NCBI GenBank assembly: GCA_040255575.1
Contig: JBDZVF010000070.1
Coordinates: 1 to 18,151 of the forward strand
DNA from: JADGHX01 sp040255575
GTDB lineage: Bacteria; Pseudomonadota; Gammaproteobacteria; Steroidobacterales; Steroidobacteraceae
Direction of reading: 5' to 3'
DNA: 18,151 nucleotides
The notes beneath the pieces are model-generated. The model did not search any database, had not been told where the DNA came from, and saw nothing but the letters and a program-made list of their open reading frames with translations. Made by a program: the position numbers and the translations under genes. Of this stretch, positions 14,027-18,151 are shown piece by piece (position 1 is the first letter of the stretch; every line of letters begins with the position of its first letter).

Positions 14027-14275
14027 GTGCTCTTCGATCTTTTCGAAGCGGAAGAAGCAATGGAGCTCGAGGTCCGAGCTACCTTGCTCCACGGTCTCGA
14101 ACGATGGCTCACGCAGTCTGGGATGACGCAGACGGAAGCTGCGAAGGCTCTCGGTGTCACACAGGCGCGAGTTTCCGAAATCAAGCGCGGCAAGATCAGC
14201 CGCTTCAGCATCGACCGGCTATTCCGTCTCGCTGCCATCGCTGGATTGCATCCACAAGTGAAGCTCGCCGCCTGA
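14027..14275 (+). CDS. XRE-family helix-turn-helix protein, antitoxin-like
   Basis: The 82-residue frame from GTG 14027 contains a full lambda-repressor-type helix-turn-helix (GMTQTEAAKALGVTQARVSE, then IKRGKISRFSIDRLFRLAA). This is typical of small XRE regulators, many of which are antitoxins of HigBA-like pairs. The in-frame codons just upstream read HVTPAGRN, which resembles the usual N-terminus of this family (VTPxxGNVFxDLG). The true start may therefore lie further up and have been lost, since no ATG/GTG/TTG is found in that frame back to about 13960. No toxin gene is seen beside it. It lies just beyond the tRNA-Pro scar and probably belonged to a former island. Confidence 0.7.
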   Translation: MLFDLFEAEEAMELEVRATLLHGLERWLTQSGMTQTEAAKALGVTQARVSEIKRGKISRFSIDRLFRLAAIAGLHPQVKLAA

Positions 14276-14451
14276 TCGGCCGGGCTGCGATGCACGTTGG
14301 ATAGAAAAATGACCGCTTGCGCGCGCGGTGCGTCTGCAGATCCACGCTCCTGACGGAAGCGACCGAACGCTCGCAGCCGCTGCCTCGACACTGATGACCT
14401 CGATGCGTATCGTGAAATCACCGCGGAGGCAATTCAGGCAAGGGAGTTTGC

Positions 14452-14934
14452 ATGTCACACGCCAGTCATCGCGCGCTCTTGATCATCTTGTGCCTCGGAA
14501 CAGGCGCGCTCACCGCGCAGGTTTCGCAACCCTCGCCGGTCACGGTCCAGGCCCTCGAAAAAATTTCCACCACGAGGCCCTGTACAGCAGCTGCGTTGCT
14601 TCACGTGATGCGCAGGTCCGATAGCGAGAGCAGCGGCGTCTTCTATCTGTCGGAGTTGCCCTCAGCCTACACCATTGCGTTCCTCATCGGCCTCGAGGAC
14701 GGTGGCGCCGACTTCCAGCTCCAGCCCAACTTGTACGCAGATGTCAGCTACTACGTCGAAGTCCGCTGGGCGCTCGAAAAACTGAATCAGCGGGTCATCA
14801 TGCTCAGAGCGGAAGCGCAACTCGTCAGTGCAGCGGGCGTGCAGCTCAGTCCCGCTCACGTGATCGAACCGCCGACCCGCGTGCTGATGGTTGGGCAATC
14901 ACTCCGGCTGCTACCGACTTCCGCAGTCGAGTGA
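14452..14934 (+). CDS. Secreted protein of unknown function
   Basis: ATG 14452 follows AGGGAG by about 6 nt, a good ribosome binding site. The 160-residue protein starts with a signal peptide (MSHASHRALLIILCLGTGAL, likely cut after LTA-Q). The mature part has no motif I recognise. It has a single pair-like set of acidic and aromatic residues (FYLSELPSAYTIAFLIGLED, ADVSYYVEVRWALEKLNQR), then a proline-rich stretch and a short hydrophobic end (PPTRVLMVGQSLRLLP). An alternating beta pattern suggests a small periplasmic domain. It lies about 90 bp before the rml operon on the same strand and may be a separate transcript. Codon use looks native. Confidence 0.7.
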   Translation: MSHASHRALLIILCLGTGALTAQVSQPSPVTVQALEKISTTRPCTAAALLHVMRRSDSESSGVFYLSELPSAYTIAFLIGLEDGGADFQLQPNLYADVSYYVEVRWALEKLNQRVIMLRAEAQLVSAAGVQLSPAHVIEPPTRVLMVGQSLRLLPTSAVE

Positions 14935-15024
14935 CGATGCCACTCGCTCGAGACGCGCGACTTTCGACACGAAAACGCTCATCCTTTTGAATTGCTATTG
15001 GTTTCCTCGTTCGGAGCTGCTGGC

Positions 15025-15897
15025 GTGAGTCTGAAAGGCATCATTCTCGCAGGAGGCTCCGGCACGAGGCTCCATCCGGTAACGATTGGCGTCAGCAAGC
15101 AATTGCTGCCGGTGTACGACAAGCCGATGGTGTATTACCCGCTGTCGATCCTGATGCTGGCGGGTATCCGCGACATTCTCCTGATCTCCACTCCAAACGA
15201 CCTGCCCCAATTCGAGCGACTGCTCGGTGACGGAAGGCGGTGGGGCATCGAGCTCAGCTATGCCGAGCAGGCCGAGCCGAACGGACTGGCGCAGGCATTC
15301 GTGATCGGCCGACGTTTCATCGGTAATGGACGATGCGCGCTGGCGCTCGGCGACAACATCTTCTATGGGCATGGTCTGCCCAATCAGTTGCGTGCGGCGG
15401 CGGGTCGCGACACGGGTGCGACGGTCTTCGCCTATCACGTGCGTGATCCGGAACGATATGGCATCGTGCAATTCGATGCGCAGGGCAGAGCGCTCGGGCT
15501 CGAGGAGAAGCCGGCGCGGCCGAAATCCAGCTATGCCGTCACCGGGCTGTACTTTTACGACAATGACGTCGTGGAAATTGCGAAGCAGCTGCGACCTTCA
15601 GCGCGCGGGGAATACGAGATCACGGACGTGAATCAGGTCTATCTCGATCGCGGCGCGTTGCGGGTGGAGCTGATGGGTCGGGGCATCGCCTGGCTGGATA
15701 CCGGTACGCACGAGTCGTTGCTCCAGGCGGCGATGTTCATCGAAGCGATCGAAAGTCGGCAGGGTCTCAAGGTCTGCTGCCCTGAGGAGATTGCCTTCCG
15801 CGCCGGCTACATCGATGCCGCACAACTCAGACGACTCGCGGCACCGCTTGCCCGGACGGGCTACGGAGCGTACCTGGAGCAACTCTTGAGGATGTGA
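15025..15897 (+). CDS. rfbA: Glucose-1-phosphate thymidylyltransferase (RmlA)
   Basis: GTG 15025 is chosen because GGAG lies 8 nt before it and MSLKGIILAGGSGTRLHPVT is the normal N-terminus; the upstream in-frame codons from 14992 are not conserved. The 290 residues match the family. The nucleotide-binding loop LAGGSGTRL, then KQLLPVYDKPMVYYPLSIL, the sugar-binding LGDNIFYGHGL, EEKPARPKSSYAVTGLYFYD and YEITDVNQVYL are all present. It makes dTDP-glucose from dTTP and glucose-1-phosphate, the first step of dTDP-L-rhamnose synthesis, in the cytoplasm. It is the first gene of an rfbA-C-D-B operon, 4 bp before rfbC. Feedback control by dTDP-rhamnose is known for the family. Confidence 0.95.
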   Translation: MSLKGIILAGGSGTRLHPVTIGVSKQLLPVYDKPMVYYPLSILMLAGIRDILLISTPNDLPQFERLLGDGRRWGIELSYAEQAEPNGLAQAFVIGRRFIGNGRCALALGDNIFYGHGLPNQLRAAAGRDTGATVFAYHVRDPERYGIVQFDAQGRALGLEEKPARPKSSYAVTGLYFYDNDVVEIAKQLRPSARGEYEITDVNQVYLDRGALRVELMGRGIAWLDTGTHESLLQAAMFIEAIESRQGLKVCCPEEIAFRAGYIDAAQLRRLAAPLARTGYGAYLEQLLRM

Positions 15898-15901
15898 TGA
15901 C

Positions 15902-16450
15902 ATGGAGTTCGAGCGCACCCGCCTGCCCGGCGTCGTCCGGATCAGGCCGCGTGTTTTCGAGGACGAGCGCGGCTTCTTCATGGAGTCGTGGCAGGAAAGG
16001 AAATTTTCGGCCGCGGGTATCGAGGCGCATTTCGTGCAGGACAACCACAGTCGCTCCGCGCGCGGAACGCTGCGAGGCCTGCATTATCAGTCGCGAATGC
16101 CGCAGGGAAAGCTGGTCCGCGTGACGCGCGGCGCGGTGTTCGATGTCGTCGTCGATATTCGCCACAGCTCGCCGGCCTTTGGCTGCTGGGAGGCGCACGA
16201 GCTATCCGCGCAGAATCGCCACATGTTATGGGTGCCGCCGGGATTCGCGCACGGTTTTCTCGCGCTGGCCGACGACACCGAGCTCCTCTATAAGTGCACG
16301 GCCTACCATGCTCCCGAGCTCGAGCGGGCGATCGCATGGAACGACAGCGATCTGGCGATCCAATGGCCTCTTCACGCGGGTGAAGTGCCGTTGCTCTCGC
16401 AGAAGGACGCGGCAGCGCCGTCGTTCGGCCACGCGGAGTGTTTGCCGTGA
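15902..16450 (+). CDS. rfbC: dTDP-4-dehydrorhamnose 3,5-epimerase (RmlC)
   Basis: ATG 15902 comes 4 bp after rfbA, with GAGG inside the rfbA end as ribosome binding site. The 182-residue cupin protein has the family pattern: RVFEDERGFFMESW, FVQDNHSRSARGTLRGLHYQ with catalytic H61, QGKLVRVTRGAVFDVVVDIR, VPPGFAHGFLAL, and the catalytic tyrosine in ELLYKCTAYH (Y130, 69 residues after H61 as expected). It inverts C3 and C5 of dTDP-4-keto-6-deoxyglucose. Its stop overlaps the rfbD start by 4 nt, implying coupled translation. The length is normal. Confidence 0.95.
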   Translation: MEFERTRLPGVVRIRPRVFEDERGFFMESWQERKFSAAGIEAHFVQDNHSRSARGTLRGLHYQSRMPQGKLVRVTRGAVFDVVVDIRHSSPAFGCWEAHELSAQNRHMLWVPPGFAHGFLALADDTELLYKCTAYHAPELERAIAWNDSDLAIQWPLHAGEVPLLSQKDAAAPSFGHAECLP

Positions 16451-17319
16451 AAGCAGTGATATTTGGCGCTGGGGGGCTGGTGGGACGCGCGCTGGTCGCA
16501 GCCCGTCCGACGGATGCCGACGTGGTCGCACTGACCCGCAATGAGCTCGACATTTGCGATGCCCGGGCAGTCCTGGCGTGCGTCAGAGATGTGGCTCCAG
16601 ACGTGCTCATCAATGCCGCGGCTTACACGGCTGTCGACAATGCGGAGAATGAAGCGGAGGCCGCGAAGCGGGGCAATGAAGACGGTCCCCTGAATCTTGC
16701 GCGGGCGGCATGCGAGGTCTCCGGCTGTCGCCTGCTGCACATTTCGACGAACTTCGTCTTTGACGGCTGCGCCAGCAGGCCGTACGGGCCAGACTTCGCC
16801 GGATCGCCCCTGAGCGTGTATGGACGGACGAAGCTCGATGGCGAGCGACGCGTCCTCGGTGAGCTGGGCACGCGTGCGGTCGTGATCCGCACGTCCTGGG
16901 TCTATGGCTCCTGCGGCCGCGACTTCGTGCGCACGATGCTTCAGCTCATGATGGAACGTCGCACGGTACGCGTGGTCGTCGACCAGGTCGGCACGCCGAC
17001 CTCGGCGCACTCATTGGCCGATGTGCTCTGGCGCTTTGCCCGCCGGGAAGATCTTTCCGGCATCTTTCATTGGTCCGATGCGGGCATTGCGAGCTGGTAC
17101 GACTTCGCGGTCGCGATTGCCGAGGAGGGCGTTGCTCTCGGGTTGGTGCCTCCGGACGTCCGGGTGATTCCTGTTGCCACGTGGGAACATCGGAGGGCAG
17201 CCGAACGGCCGGCTTACGGCGTGCTGGATCAGAGCGCTACCGTCGCGGCTCTCGGCATCGAGCCGATGCACTGGCGGACGGGCTTGCGCGATGTGCTGCA
17301 AGGCCTCGTTCATGCGTAG
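16447..17319 (+). CDS. rfbD: dTDP-4-dehydrorhamnose reductase (RmlD)
   Basis: GTG 16447 overlaps the rfbC stop as GTGA, has GGAG about 9 nt upstream, and gives MKAVIFGAGGLVGRALV, a clean Rossmann start; GTG 16438 is less likely. The 290 residues contain the NAD(P)H loop GAGGLVG, NAAAYTAVDNAENE, the catalytic tyrosine-lysine pair in SVYGRTKLDGE (Y125/K129) and VIRTSWVYG. The usual STDYVFDG reads STNFVFDG here; the catalytic threonine (T101) is kept. It reduces the 4-keto group with NAD(P)H to give dTDP-L-rhamnose. Its stop overlaps the next start by 8 nt. Confidence 0.94.
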   Translation: MKAVIFGAGGLVGRALVAARPTDADVVALTRNELDICDARAVLACVRDVAPDVLINAAAYTAVDNAENEAEAAKRGNEDGPLNLARAACEVSGCRLLHISTNFVFDGCASRPYGPDFAGSPLSVYGRTKLDGERRVLGELGTRAVVIRTSWVYGSCGRDFVRTMLQLMMERRTVRVVVDQVGTPTSAHSLADVLWRFARREDLSGIFHWSDAGIASWYDFAVAIAEEGVALGLVPPDVRVIPVATWEHRRAAERPAYGVLDQSATVAALGIEPMHWRTGLRDVLQGLVHA

Positions 17320-18151
17320 GTTGCTCGTCACCGGCGGCGCGGGCTTCATCGGGAGCAACTTCGTTCACTACTGGCTTGCGCGGCACCCGGGTGACGGCCT
17401 CGTCGTGCTGGATGCACTGACCTACGCCGGAAATCGAGCCAACCTGCGTGCCGCGGAAGCGCGCGCAGAGTTTCGCTTCGTACACGGCAATATTTGCGAT
17501 ACGGCGCTCGTCGAACGGCTGCTCCGCGCGGAGCGCATCGATACGATCGTGAACTTCGCGGCCGAGTCACACGTGGATCGGTCGATTCATGGGCCCGGCA
17601 CATTCGTCGAGACGAACATCGTCGGCACGCACAGCCTGCTGCAGGCGGCACGACAAGTGTGGCTCGAGGATCGTGCGGTATCCCGGCATCGCTTCCATCA
17701 CGTTTCCACGGACGAGGTCTATGGATCGCTCGGGGCCGAAGACCCTGCCTTTTCGGAGTCGACCCCGTTCGCGCCGAACTCGCCTTATGCGGCGAGCAAG
17801 GCGGCATCGGACCATCTCGTGCGCGCCTACCATCACACCTACGGCCTGCAGGTGACGACGAGCAACTGTTCGAACAACTACGGGCCGTGGCAATTCCCCG
17901 AAAAGCTCATTCCCCTGTTCACCGTCCATATTCTCGAAGGCCGTGAACTGCCGCTGTATGGCGATGGGACCGACATTCGCGACTGGCTGTTCGTCGAGGA
18001 TCACTGCCGCGCCATCGAGCGGATTCTGGACGAGGGCGTCCCGGGAACGGTCTACAACGTGGGGGGCCGTTCGGAGCTACGGAACGTGGATGTGGCGAAG
18101 CGACTCTGTGCGCTCGTCGACTCGAGAGTGAAACTCGACCGCGCGCTCGCG
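17312..18151 (+). CDS. rfbB: dTDP-glucose 4,6-dehydratase (RmlB), 3' end outside window
   Basis: ATG 17312 overlaps the rfbD stop (ATGCGTAG). The frame stays open for 280 codons to the window edge; the family is about 350 residues, so about 70 are missing. Motifs in order are TGGAGFIGSNFV (NAD binding), LDALTYAGNRANL, NFAAESHVDRSI, the catalytic STDEVYGSL (T133-D134-E135), SPYAASKAASDH (Y159/K163) and NCSNNYGPWQFPEKLIPL. It oxidises C4, removes water and reduces C6 of dTDP-glucose, using bound NAD+. It is the second pathway step although last in the visible operon. Nothing unusual is seen apart from truncation by the window. Confidence 0.96.
   Translation, partial: MRRLLVTGGAGFIGSNFVHYWLARHPGDGLVVLDALTYAGNRANLRAAEARAEFRFVHGNICDTALVERLLRAERIDTIVNFAAESHVDRSIHGPGTFVETNIVGTHSLLQAARQVWLEDRAVSRHRFHHVSTDEVYGSLGAEDPAFSESTPFAPNSPYAASKAASDHLVRAYHHTYGLQVTTSNCSNNYGPWQFPEKLIPLFTVHILEGRELPLYGDGTDIRDWLFVEDHCRAIERILDEGVPGTVYNVGGRSELRNVDVAKRLCALVDSRVKLDRALA

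Noticed and set aside
14343..14480. Frame reading DTDDLDAYREITAEAIQARE before the secreted protein gene
   Set aside because: It looks coding-like but is only about 40 codons, with a stop just upstream and no start. No family is recognised, so chance is the simpler explanation.
16292..16312. RmlC reads TAYHAP where many members have a tyrosine directly before AP, suggesting a lost catalytic residue
   Set aside because: Counting from catalytic H61, the catalytic tyrosine is the one in LLYKC (Y130), which is present. The residue before AP varies in the family; I recall tryptophan there in the Pseudomonas enzyme.
1..18151. CRISPR array
   Set aside because: No regularly spaced repeat-spacer series is present; the repeats found are pairs or isolated copies.

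Overview
The window looks like a high-GC proteobacterial chromosome, most likely a gammaproteobacterium of the Steroidobacter/Xanthomonadales type. That placement is inferred from GTG/TTG starts, the TonB-receptor remnant and the rml operon; there is no rRNA or other decisive marker. Most of the window is a patchwork of integrated and decaying mobile DNA that ends at a stable dTDP-rhamnose operon.

Positions 1-4213 are one end of an integrative, mobilizable island: the C-terminal part of a relaxase, a plus-strand run of four small related winged-helix-like genes, an HNH nuclease with a probable C-terminal winged helix, and a convergent P4-type tyrosine integrase. The second of the four small genes has an in-frame TGA. 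The island stops at a 3' fragment of a tRNA-Ala(CGC) gene (4165-4213). I see nothing coding in 530-771.

Positions 4165-6265 hold a two-gene minus-strand cassette, an aminoglycoside-phosphotransferase-like gene followed by an AAC(6')-like acetyltransferase gene. It lies between two exact 24-bp copies of the tRNA 3' end. The 262 bp before the phosphotransferase (5980-6241) and the 169 bp after the acetyltransferase (4214-4382) contain no gene that I can support.

Positions 6266-8640 are decayed: a 5'-truncated, twice-frameshifted conserved gene; a frameshifted PD-(D/E)XK nuclease-like gene; a 5' fragment of dusA, a known integration target; a 43-bp inverted copy of part of the next large gene; and a truncated, frameshifted sarcosine-oxidase-like gene.

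Positions 8731-11878 are intact: a secreted G8-domain beta-helix protein strongly resembling animal CEMIP/TMEM2, a terminator-like hairpin, and a class I cytochrome c. After these come a frameshifted TonB-receptor C-terminus (11971-12295) and a second tyrosine integrase that has lost its catalytic C-terminus. Beyond that integrase lies a 3' fragment of tRNA-Pro(GGG) at 13838-13883. Both integrases have the same kind of 8-bp tandem repeat with a 12-bp period upstream.

Positions 14027-18151 hold an XRE-type regulator, a secreted protein of unknown function, and the operon rfbA-rfbC-rfbD-rfbB, with short spacing or overlaps. Together the four enzymes convert glucose-1-phosphate to dTDP-L-rhamnose for surface polysaccharide. 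The last gene runs off the window. The gaps 13580-13837, 13884-14026 and 14276-14451 show no supportable gene.
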